From positions 1 to 9,461 of the forward strand of contig DFGZ01000037.1 of NCBI GenBank assembly GCA_002371295.1: DNA of 9,461 bases, read 5' to 3'. This stretch comes from Oribacterium sp. UBA3737. GTDB taxonomy: Bacteria; Bacillota_A; Clostridia; Lachnospirales; Lachnospiraceae. The notes beneath the pieces are model-generated. The model saw only the letters and a list, made by a program, of their open reading frames with translations, did no database searches and was not told the DNA's origin. The translations under genes and the position numbers were made by a program. Positions within the stretch are counted from its first letter, which is position 1. Each line of letters starts with the position of its first letter. Below, in pieces: positions 1 through 4,900 of the stretch.

Positions 1-22
1 AGCCAAACTGAGCCACACCCCG
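1..22 (-). tRNA. 5' end of a tRNA gene, probably tRNA-Pro (cut by window edge)
   Basis: Read on the minus strand, the last 22 nt are CGGGGTGTGGCTCAGTTTGG followed by CT. This is the acceptor 5' strand (CGGGGTG), the invariant T8-G, and the D-stem/loop start (GCTCAG...GG) of a tRNA. CGGGGTGTGGCTCAG is the usual beginning of bacterial tRNA-Pro; initiator tRNA starts CGCGGGG instead. The anticodon lies outside the window, so the amino acid is an assignment by resemblance. A near-ideal promoter starts 34 nt upstream. The gene points out of the window, and more tRNA or rRNA genes could follow. Confidence 0.75.
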
Positions 23-55
23 ATCTCTTGATCACTTAAATTAAGCGACTAAGAT

Positions 56-84
56 ATAATACATAAATTTATGTCTGTTGGCAA
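56..84 (-). promoter_or_regulatory. Strong sigma-A promoter for the tRNA
   Basis: On the minus strand, -35 TTGCCA (84..79) is separated by exactly 17 nt from -10 TATTAT (61..56). Initiation is expected near 49, giving a leader of about 27 nt before the tRNA. The spacer contains the perfect 14-bp palindrome ACATAAATTTATGT (61-74), which may be incidental given its A/T content. Confidence 0.75.
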
Positions 85-146
85 TCCTTTTTTTAAAAAG
101 TTTTTTTTACGATCTTTGGCTTTTTAAAAAGGGCTTTTTAAAAAGC
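85..146 (-). repeat. A/T-tract palindromes: probable UP element and weak ribU terminator
   Basis: Three copies of a C-T(5-7)-A5-G palindrome lie at 87-100, 120-131 and 134-145. Runs of A and T directly abut the tRNA -35 box, resembling the UP element that stabilises RNA polymerase at stable-RNA promoters. The copy at 133-146 (GCTTTTTAAAAAGC), followed by CCTTTTT on the minus strand, could also act as a weak terminator for ribU, which has no better one. Both roles are inferences from base composition and position. Confidence 0.45.
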
Positions 147-205
147 TTTTGCATTTAATGACCCAGATGACCATGATACGAATAAAATATATTCAAAGCC
201 ATCTA

Positions 206-829
206 TCACACATTGGTTGTCTTCATTGCCCGAAACCCGGGAACGGAAACTCTGAGTCTTGAGAAAAGCACAAACGAAAGTGCATATACAAGACATAACT
301 TGATAAGGTTGAAAGGAATGGTAGCAAGGATGATGAATGTAGGAAGATCCTTGATCATCGGGTTAACTGAGGAAACCATAACTACCACATCGTTAATGCT
401 TAAGCCCATTGCCGCTGCGTACATAGGAAGTGTGATAAAAGCATTGCAGAAGCACATCCATGCTGTGCGGATGATAACGCTCGTAATAAGAGCTATTGCT
501 ATACCCTTATCTGTTTTGCCTGTCTTCTTGAAAAGGAACCACAGAGGGAATATAAAGAGCAATGCTCCGAGCATGTTTGAAACTTCTCCGACATACATAC
601 TGTTTGTTCCCACAGTGATAAGTTTGATGACAAGCTTTGCTATCTCAACGAAGAGTCCGGATAAAGGTCCCATGGTGAAAAGTGCGATGACACTGGGAAC
701 ATCACTGAAGTCTATCTTGTAAAATGGCGGGAAGAAGGGAATGCTGAACTCAAAGGTCATGAGTACTCCCGCAAGGGCTGTAAGAAGACCTGTGTAAACC
801 AGCTTCTGAACATTGATCTTATTTGACAT
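206..829 (-). CDS. ribU: RibU-like riboflavin ECF transporter, S component
   Basis: A 207-aa integral membrane protein. It is the substrate-binding S component of an energy-coupling factor transporter that imports riboflavin, working with shared EcfA/A'/T subunits that are not in this window. About six hydrophobic segments are visible. The stretch with FSDVPSVIALFTMGPLSG and the following GTNSMYVGEVSNMLGALLF is typical of RibU. The start is placed at 829 because AAGGAGAG (845..838) sits at ideal distance and MSNKINVQK begins a normal RibU N-terminus. The in-frame extension to 904 would run through the leader terminator and is discarded. An FMN riboswitch directly upstream independently supports riboflavin as substrate. 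The tail ends in RAMKTTNV. Length is normal for the family, and no defects are seen. Confidence 0.93.
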   Translation of the reverse strand: MSNKINVQKLVYTGLLTALAGVLMTFEFSIPFFPPFYKIDFSDVPSVIALFTMGPLSGLFVEIAKLVIKLITVGTNSMYVGEVSNMLGALLFIFPLWFLFKKTGKTDKGIAIALITSVIIRTAWMCFCNAFITLPMYAAAMGLSINDVVVMVSSVNPMIKDLPTFIILATIPFNLIKLCLVYALSFVLFSRLRVSVPGFRAMKTTNV

Positions 830-851
830 GATACTACTCTCCTTTACAATG

Positions 852-889
852 AAATAAAAAAATCTCAGTACCTGTTCGGGTACTGAGAT
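852..889 (-). terminator. Riboswitch-controlled leader terminator of ribU
   Basis: On the minus strand, ATCTCAGTACC (889..879) pairs perfectly over 11 bp with GGTACTGAGAT (872..862), loop CGAACA, followed by TTTTTTATTT. It lies between the FMN aptamer and the ribU ribosome binding site, so FMN binding should favour premature termination. A possible competing pairing is TGAGA (920..916), at the 3' edge of the aptamer, with TCTCA (888..884) in the terminator arm. It is only 5 bp, so the antiterminator is uncertain. Confidence 0.9.
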
Positions 890-908
890 AAATAATCGCG
901 TCATTACG

Positions 909-1017
909 TTTCTTCTCTCATCCAGACTATACTGTCGGTACCGGAATCACACCGGTTCATGCACAAAGGCTCGCGGACTATACCGCCGGTAGGGAATCAC
1001 ACCCTGCCCCGAAGAAA
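909..1017 (-). promoter_or_regulatory. FMN riboswitch (RFN element)
   Basis: The minus strand carries all the conserved blocks of the RFN aptamer. TCTTCGGGGCAGGGTG (5' side) is followed by TTCCCTACCGGCGGTATAG, TCCGCGAGCC, CCGGTGTGATTCCGGTACCG, ACAGTATAGTCTGGATGAGA and GAAGAAA. P1 is formed by TTTCTTC (1017..1011) with GAAGAAA (915..909). The aptamer binds flavin mononucleotide and represses riboflavin synthesis or uptake genes. Here it precedes ribU and a strong leader terminator, which fits a transcription-termination OFF switch. Confidence 0.96.
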
Positions 1018-1036
1018 ATATTCTCTTGATGATTTT

Positions 1037-1065
1037 AGACTAGCATGGTATAAGATCGCTGTCAA
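1037..1065 (-). promoter_or_regulatory. Promoter of the FMN riboswitch-ribU transcript
   Basis: On the minus strand a consensus -35 TTGACA (1065..1060) is followed after 17 nt by TAGTCT (1042..1037), a weak -10 rescued by an upstream TGC (extended -10). Initiation near 1030 would leave about 12 nt before riboswitch helix P1. Confidence 0.65.
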
Positions 1066-1088
1066 TGATCGAACCACATTTTTTATTT

Positions 1089-1109
1089 TGGTCATAGACC
1101 ATTTTTTTT
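1089..1109 (+). terminator. Small hairpin followed by eight T (orphan)
   Basis: TGGTC-ATA-GACCA (1089-1101) is followed by T8 (1102-1109) on the plus strand. It has terminator form, but no plus-strand gene lies upstream and the loop is minimal. It might block transcription antisense to ribU's neighbour region or be incidental. The rest of 1066-1333 holds only A/T-rich promoter DNA for the next gene. Confidence 0.3.
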
Positions 1110-1248
1110 GTTCTGCTTTATGAATAGTACTGTCATTATGAATATCATTTTCCTGATAGGCATGAACCAAGTGTAAAATTTAACAAAAAATTAATCAATA
1201 CTTTATGAAAAAACGCGAAGTAAAAGAAAAATGAAAGAATACTATGGA

Positions 1249-1276
1249 ATTGTTTTAACAACAATGTATAATGATA
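1249..1276 (+). promoter_or_regulatory. Promoter with overlapping dyad for the 31-aa-repeat gene
   Basis: A perfect -10 TATAAT lies at 1267-1272, but no good -35 lies 16-18 nt upstream (the best is around TATGGA, 1243-1248). Instead the inverted repeat ATTGTT-N5-AACAAT (1249-1265) abuts the -10. A weak -35 with an adjacent dyad suggests regulator dependence; this is inference. The leader would be about 54 nt. The bases TATAATGATA (1267-1276) recur at 1946-1955. Confidence 0.5.
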
Positions 1277-1333
1277 TTAGAATTAAAAAAATGCATAAAT
1301 TGCGATATTTTTTTGCAAAAGGAGTAGTTTGAT

Positions 1334-1675
1334 ATGAAGACTTATAAGAGATTCATGACTGTAGTTATGGCAGGGATCATTGCTGCATCTGTTTCAGTTC
1401 CTGCACTTGCAGATGTAGTACGTGCAGATCTTTATGATTCGGCAACAGCTGCTGCAAGAGCAAACGGCACAGTGGTGCTTCCACCTGAGGTACTGACAGG
1501 CGGACAGCTTGTAAAGGCAGGCGCTACAGATTCAGCAGCCCTGGCTGCAGAAGCAAACGGTACAGTAGTGCTTTCACCTGAGGTACTGACAGGCGGACAG
1601 CTTGTAAAGGCTGAGGTTACAGACTCAGCTACATTAGCCGCAGCAGCAAACGCAGCCTATTCAGGAAATAACTGA
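1334..1675 (+). CDS. Small secreted protein with 31-aa tandem repeats, function unknown
   Basis: A 113-aa protein I do not recognise. The start follows AAAGGAG (1318-1324) at good spacing. Residues 1-26 form a classic signal peptide (MKTYKR, hydrophobic core, cleavage after PALA). The mature 87 residues are nearly all repeat: unit 1 at residues 35-65, unit 2 at 66-96, and a partial third at 97-113. Each full unit reads DSA-x-AA-x-ANGTVVL-x-PEVLTGGQLVKA plus a variable triplet. The DNA period is 93 bp (from 1436), and the two copies are nearly identical at DNA level, so the duplication is recent or kept uniform. There is no Cys, no LPXTG and no further membrane segment, so it is probably released or held non-covalently at the envelope. 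The gene ends with adjacent TGA TAG stops and has its own promoter and terminator. It could be a secreted peptide precursor or a small structural or adhesive protein; nothing decides between these. Confidence 0.85.
   Translation: MKTYKRFMTVVMAGIIAASVSVPALADVVRADLYDSATAAARANGTVVLPPEVLTGGQLVKAGATDSAALAAEANGTVVLSPEVLTGGQLVKAEVTDSATLAAAANAAYSGNN
1436..1672 (+). repeat. 93-bp in-frame tandem repeat, 2.5 copies
   Basis: The units are 1436-1528, 1529-1621 and partial 1622-1672. The segment ACCTGAGGTACTGACAGGCG and the following CAGCTTGTAAAGGC are identical in units 1 and 2. Differences elsewhere are mostly synonymous or confined to the unit ends. Confidence 0.9.
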
Positions 1676-1710
1676 TAGTAAGTTTAAATCAAGAAATCAT
1701 GTATATTTGA

Positions 1711-1741
1711 AGATCGTACCTTTCCGGTACGGTCTTTTTTT
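1711..1741 (+). terminator. Intrinsic terminator of the 31-aa-repeat gene
   Basis: AGATCGTACC (1711-1720) pairs over 10 bp (one G-T) with GGTACGGTCT (1726-1735), loop TTTCC, then a T run to 1741. It begins 36 nt after the stop codon. Confidence 0.9.
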
Positions 1742-1802
1742 GTCCGCAGGAGCACAAAACAGGATGATGGAGGCTAAAGACATAAGGGAGAAAAGTAGTT
1801 AG

Positions 1803-1898
1803 GTGAATGAAGAAACTTGTATTTTCCCAATAGGAGCACCGGGTGACGCGGTAAATCGAAAACCCAAAGGTAACTGTTCACAGAAAAACCTGAAATAA
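1803..1898 (+). other. Possible 31-codon ORF in the 1742-1945 gap (doubtful)
   Basis: The stretch between the terminator at 1741 and the next promoter has no clear gene. It contains one GTG-started frame of 31 codons with the core FPIGAPGDAVNRKPKG and two Cys residues. GGGAG (1786-1790) lies about 12 nt upstream, which is far for a ribosome binding site, and no promoter is evident. It may be a remnant, a small RNA region or chance. No known RNA fold was recognised here. Confidence 0.2.
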
Positions 1899-1945
1899 GG
1901 CTCAAATTGTAGAGTAAATGTAAATTTTAGACGGTTTATCTTGGT

Positions 1946-1955
1946 TATAATGATA
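1946..1955 (+). promoter_or_regulatory. -10 region for the Ser/Thr-rich secreted gene
   Basis: TATAAT (1946-1951) is followed by GATA, giving the same TATAATGATA as the preceding gene's promoter. No convincing -35 lies 16-18 nt upstream (AAATTTTA region). The leader would be about 88 nt to the ATG at 2046, or 52 nt to the ATG at 2010. Confidence 0.45.
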
Positions 1956-2045
1956 GATGTAAGGGACAAAAGTGTCTGATAGCGTGTCTGCGCCATGAGA
2001 GGATACTTTATGACCATTGCGACATACATAAAAAGGGATCTGTTT

Positions 2046-2690
2046 ATGAAAAAAACTATAGATACTATCTTTAAAACCATCATAATAGGCGGAGTTATGA
2101 CTGCTTGGGCCGGAACTGCAGCGTGGGCCGGTGTTGTTGAGGTTTCTACACTTCCGGGAACAGCCATATCACAGACTTCATCTGTAAACCAAGTCTCAGC
2201 ATCCGTAAATTACAGTCAGAGTATACCGGTGACACCGGTCATCACTGCTGTGACCGCTCCTTCAGATGCAAGCCCAGCTATATCCAGTGAAGTAACTTCC
2301 GTAGCAAAATCCGGAACAACCGTTACTACAGCTTCTGTACCGATAGTGACTGCAGAATCAGATAAAGCTGTTGTTTCCGCATCATCCTCCGGAACCTCCG
2401 TTACTGCAGCATTTAATACAGGAAAAACAGCATCGACTCCTGTCATCGATGCTGTCGGAACAGCAGATTCATATATGACTGCTGACACCTCATCGTCATA
2501 TACATATGCCGGTTCATATGCTTCTGCTATGTCATCGAGCTCTCAGGGCATTACGGATACAACCCCCGTTGTAGTTGCAGGTGGAAGTACCGATGATGCA
2601 TCGGCTCAGGAATCAACGACCTCTGAAGTTGGTTTCTGCGTTTTGCTGAGCTCCTCTCCCACCGGTACTATGAAGGACATCACAGGATGA
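2046..2690 (+). CDS. Ser/Thr/Ala/Val-rich secreted protein, function unknown
   Basis: A 214-aa protein with no family I recognise. Residues 1-28 are a signal peptide (MKKTIDTIFK, hydrophobic stretch, cleavage after AAWA). The rest is low-complexity sequence rich in Ser, Thr, Ala and Val, such as SAVTAPSDASPA-like and VSASSSGTSVTAAF segments, with few charged residues. It looks like an extended stalk or mucin-like surface segment. No LPXTG or C-terminal membrane anchor is present. The start is uncertain: ATG 2046 has AAGGGA 7 nt upstream and gives a typical signal peptide, whereas ATG 2010 has a better AGAGGA (1998-2003) and adds 12 residues. The last residues, with GFCVLLSSSPTGTMKDITG, are unlike the body and hold the only Cys. 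That could be a degraded or shifted end, but neither other frame continues convincingly. Its own promoter and a shared convergent terminator flank it. Confidence 0.75.
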   Translation: MKKTIDTIFKTIIIGGVMTAWAGTAAWAGVVEVSTLPGTAISQTSSVNQVSASVNYSQSIPVTPVITAVTAPSDASPAISSEVTSVAKSGTTVTTASVPIVTAESDKAVVSASSSGTSVTAAFNTGKTASTPVIDAVGTADSYMTADTSSSYTYAGSYASAMSSSSQGITDTTPVVVAGGSTDDASAQESTTSEVGFCVLLSSSPTGTMKDITG

Positions 2691-2803
2691 ATGTCCAAAG
2701 CCGATTACTAATCGCTTCCCAAAAGGCTGATGCTGTATGGCAGAGGCAGATTCCCGGGAAATCCCTCACCGGTCAGCGCAGCATAAAATGAAGAATAAGC
2801 GTA

Positions 2804-2854
2804 AAAACCCCATTATTCCTTGCGAGTTAATCTGCATCGGAATAATGGGGTTTT
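2804..2854. terminator. Bidirectional terminator between convergent genes
   Basis: AAAACCCCATTATTCC (2804-2819) is the exact reverse complement of GGAATAATGGGGTTTT (2839-2854), a 16-bp stem with a 19-nt loop. It has T4 on the plus strand and T5 on the minus strand, and it separates the plus gene ending at 2690 from the minus gene ending at 2916. The flanking 2691-2803 and 2855-2915 hold nothing else recognised. Confidence 0.85.
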
Positions 2855-2915
2855 GATGTTATGGTGAAAGTCTGTGGCTTCCAGGTGGGAAGAACCGGTG
2901 ACTGGCGGCATACGC

Positions 2916-4385
2916 TTAAAGTCCGGGAGTGATATAGAAGCTGTATCCTCCGGATGTCATGCTGTTTCCGGCATCGGTACTTTCCGAAGCTGCGATATGG
3001 TATACCGCACCGGCCTTTTCGTCTGTCCAGCTGAGCACCGCTGATTCATCCCGTGGATCACCTAAAAGATTTTTCAGTATCCGGGTAAGCTCCTCCTTCG
3101 ATGAAGGGACAGCTCCGGTATCGATAGTCACTCTTGAAAGACCTGATTCATTGACATGAAAAAGAACCGGTAAAGGAGAATCAAAAGTCAGTAAATAAAG
3201 CCTACCTTCGTATAAGCTGTTTTCTGAAGCATCCTTAAGACCTGTGTCCTTAAGGGCTGTTCCGAAGTTCCCGGAAATATCCTTGATTGCCGGACCACAG
3301 GAAAAGCTGTCCTTGTCAATTCTGAAGGAACCGGCAGTGTATGTGGTCCTGTCTTCTGATCTAAGTGCTCTGATGGATTCAGACTCCCGGGATTTAAGCT
3401 CTCTTGTTATAGCATCGCCTATTATGGCGGCAGCATCTGCAAGTTCATCTTCGTTCAGTTTATCTAAAGACTTAGCATAGGATGCTTTCTCAACGTAAGC
3501 CTGTTTAAGAAGCACTCCCGGAATTCCGTTAATGTGAAAGGCCGTGAGTTCCGTGCCCTTTTCCTGACTGCAGGAAAGCTTCTGCCCTGTCATTCGTTTC
3601 ACGGAAGAATTGATGAGAGCCGAAACAGGATTATCCATGCCGTTGACCGTGGCGGATTCAAAGCCGGTGTAGTCGGACATACCGTGGAGATCAATGGAAA
3701 TATTTCCTATGATACGATTTTTTTCGTCCTCTGTCAGTGAATCCATATAGGAACTGACACCATCCTGACCGTTTATCCCATCTGTGATTATAAGGAATCG
3801 GAGTTCCGTATCGGTATCGGTTTTCTGTAATTTCTTTGCGGCTGTCTCAATTACGGCAATTTCGGCAGCATCACCGGGGAATCCCTCTTCAGTATAGTCC
3901 GGATTAAGTGAAGTGCTTATAAGAATGATATCTGCATCCTCGGCATCCGATGAAGCCGCCTTAACTGCACTGAGGATTCTGACTGTGAAACTTCCATCAT
4001 TCCCGTTTTCAACCGAAGAACTTAAGGCAACCGTGAATCCTGCATCTGAAAGCCTGTCTGAAAGGGCCTCGAGCTGGGCTTTTACAGCAGAGCTGTCAGA
4101 TGTTCCGACGCTGTCTGAGACTTCGGATATGGATTTTATGGCTGCCTTTATTTCTTTTTTGTAATCAGAGCCGTCTACCCTGATGTGCTGATATACGAGC
4201 CTGGGGGCAAGCAGTACCAGAGCTAGAATCAGTGTCCTGACTCCGGAACGTATGTATGGCTTCTGCTTATACAAAAAGCCATGCACGAACTGCATGGCAC
4301 TGTAAACCATAATCAGAACTCCGACCACGTATATGAAAAGCAAAGGGATGTCTATGGGATCTTTTAATAAGTTCGATAAATTCAT
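2916..4385 (-). CDS. Membrane-anchored M28-peptidase-like protein, probably catalytically inactive
   Basis: A 489-aa protein. Two hydrophobic segments (about residues 13-35 and 49-66) anchor it, with the bulk probably outside. Residues about 91-325 follow the layout of M28 zinc aminopeptidases: ADIILISTSLNPDY at the position of the metal-binding HxD strand, GDAAEIAVIETAAKKL for the GAxDNASG helix, ELRFLIITDGINGQ for the FxxxxxEExGLxGS strand, NISIDLHGM for the NxDMxG strand, and TAFHINGIPGVLL for the H..FxxxGIPavxL segment. Asp172 and Asp232 match ligands. However, the HxD His is Ser, the Glu-Glu pair is Thr-Asp, and the late YHTP-type His is missing, so catalysis by the usual mechanism is unlikely. 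Residues about 350-489 form an unrecognised C-terminal domain. It starts 5 nt after the 76-aa gene's stop, with weak AGAAG as ribosome binding site, so the two are probably co-translated. The fold assignment is inference from motif order. Confidence 0.75.
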   Translation of the reverse strand: MNLSNLLKDPIDIPLLFIYVVGVLIMVYSAMQFVHGFLYKQKPYIRSGVRTLILALVLLAPRLVYQHIRVDGSDYKKEIKAAIKSISEVSDSVGTSDSSAVKAQLEALSDRLSDAGFTVALSSSVENGNDGSFTVRILSAVKAASSDAEDADIILISTSLNPDYTEEGFPGDAAEIAVIETAAKKLQKTDTDTELRFLIITDGINGQDGVSSYMDSLTEDEKNRIIGNISIDLHGMSDYTGFESATVNGMDNPVSALINSSVKRMTGQKLSCSQEKGTELTAFHINGIPGVLLKQAYVEKASYAKSLDKLNEDELADAAAIIGDAITRELKSRESESIRALRSEDRTTYTAGSFRIDKDSFSCGPAIKDISGNFGTALKDTGLKDASENSLYEGRLYLLTFDSPLPVLFHVNESGLSRVTIDTGAVPSSKEELTRILKNLLGDPRDESAVLSWTDEKAGAVYHIAASESTDAGNSMTSGGYSFYITPGL

Positions 4386-4390
4386 GTGTT

Positions 4391-4621
4391 TTACTTCTGC
4401 ATTTTCTTAAGAGTTTCAACCATATCCAGATCATCCTGAAGTACCCTGAAGTTGGTTGTTACAGGAGCCTCTCCCGGCTTTGTGATCGTCATTTCGATAA
4501 CAGAGCCTACAGGAATGGCCGATGAAAGTTCATGATTCAAAAAAGCTGCCACCTTAGGGTGATTGCTCTGAAATTTTCTAAGTATGCCTCCGATTTTGAG
4601 CATTTCTGCCGGATTGATCAT
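4391..4621 (-). CDS. Small conserved-type hypothetical protein (76 aa)
   Basis: A 76-aa protein beginning MINPAEMLKIGGILRKFQ. ATG 4621 is chosen because GGAGG sits at ideal spacing; a TTG four codons earlier would overlap that site. The sequence has an N-terminal amphipathic helix with FQSNHPKVAAFLNHEL, a beta-rich centre (GSVIEMTITKPGEAPVTTNFRV) and a short acidic-to-basic C-terminal helix. There is no signal peptide or membrane segment, so it is cytoplasmic. It reminds me of short uncharacterised proteins common in Lachnospiraceae with a similar helix and VIE-x-T-x-T-x-P strand, but this is from memory and no function is attached. It is the first gene of a two-gene operon with the M28-like membrane protein. 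Confidence 0.8.
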   Translation of the reverse strand: MINPAEMLKIGGILRKFQSNHPKVAAFLNHELSSAIPVGSVIEMTITKPGEAPVTTNFRVLQDDLDMVETLKKMQK

Positions 4622-4670
4622 AATTACCTCCAAAATAAGCTGAGTGTTGGTGTTTTGGCCTTTTGATTCT

Positions 4671-4703
4671 ATGCCATCAGACTATATTAATCTAAAATGG
4701 CAT
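4671..4703 (-). promoter_or_regulatory. Dyad over the probable promoter of the two-gene operon
   Basis: ATGCCAT (4671-4677) and ATGGCAT (4697-4703) are perfect inverted repeats 19 nt apart, with an inner AGA/TCT pair. The enclosed A/T-rich centre holds -10-like sequences on the minus strand (TAATAT, TATAGT), about 60 nt upstream of ATG 4621. A regulator bound to the dyad would cover the promoter. No convincing -35 is seen. Confidence 0.4.
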
Positions 4704-4722
4704 ATTAAGAAAGTAAAAAGTG

Positions 4723-4771
4723 AATAAAAAAAATAAGTGGAGATGTCAGGGATAAGCTCCGACATCTGCAC
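4723..4771 (-). terminator. Second terminator-like hairpin downstream of the histidine kinase
   Basis: On the minus strand, AGATGTC (4767..4761) pairs with GACATCT (4747..4741). A further GTG/CAC pair lies beyond one mismatch, and TTATTTTTTTTATT follows. It lies about 30 nt beyond the first terminator, with a third stem between them (CTTTTGC 4771-4777 with GCAAAAG 4792-4798). It may be a backup terminator or the 3' end of a small RNA. Confidence 0.6.
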
Positions 4772-4801
4772 TTTTGCGGTAACTGAAGCCTGCAAAAGGT
4801 G

Positions 4802-4835
4802 AAAAAAACAGCCCGTCTCAATCGAGATGGGCTGT
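4802..4835 (-). terminator. Intrinsic terminator of the histidine kinase gene
   Basis: On the minus strand ACAGCCCATCTC (4835..4824) pairs over 12 bp (one wobble) with GAGACGGGCTGT (4819..4808), loop GATT, and T6 follows (4807..4802). It begins about 65 nt after the kinase stop codon. Confidence 0.92.
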
Positions 4836-4893
4836 ATGTGAACTGAAATCAGAAGCAGCTTAAGGTCTGTGCTTGTATGTGAACTGAAATCAG
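4833..4893. repeat. Direct repeat, period 41 bp, after the kinase gene
   Basis: TGTATGTGAACTGAAATCAG occurs at 4833-4852 and again at 4874-4893. The flanks are also similar (AGCAGCTTAAGGT versus CAGCTTATTAAGG), the second containing the kinase stop codon. It looks like a local duplication of the 3' end of the gene. Confidence 0.85.
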
Positions 4894-4900
4894 CAGCTTA

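Noticed and set aside
28..60. Plus-strand promoter TTGATC...TATAAT at the left edge
   Set aside because: The spacing is 21 nt and no plus-strand gene follows. The minus-strand tRNA promoter explains the A/T-rich boxes better.
213..722. Open frame of 169 codons on the plus strand over ribU
   Set aside because: It is antisense to a clearly identified RibU gene with riboswitch and ribosome binding site, and its product looks like no protein.
1830..1910. Possible riboswitch upstream of the Ser/Thr-rich gene (GGGTGACGCGG and AAAGGTAAC motifs)
   Set aside because: I compared it by eye with glycine, c-di-GMP and guanidine classes and found no consistent match. It also lies upstream of the probable promoter at 1946.
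1799..2167. Minus-strand frame of 122 codons over the start of the Ser/Thr-rich gene
   Set aside because: There is no ribosome binding site. It opposes a signal-peptide-coding region and has no recognisable domain.
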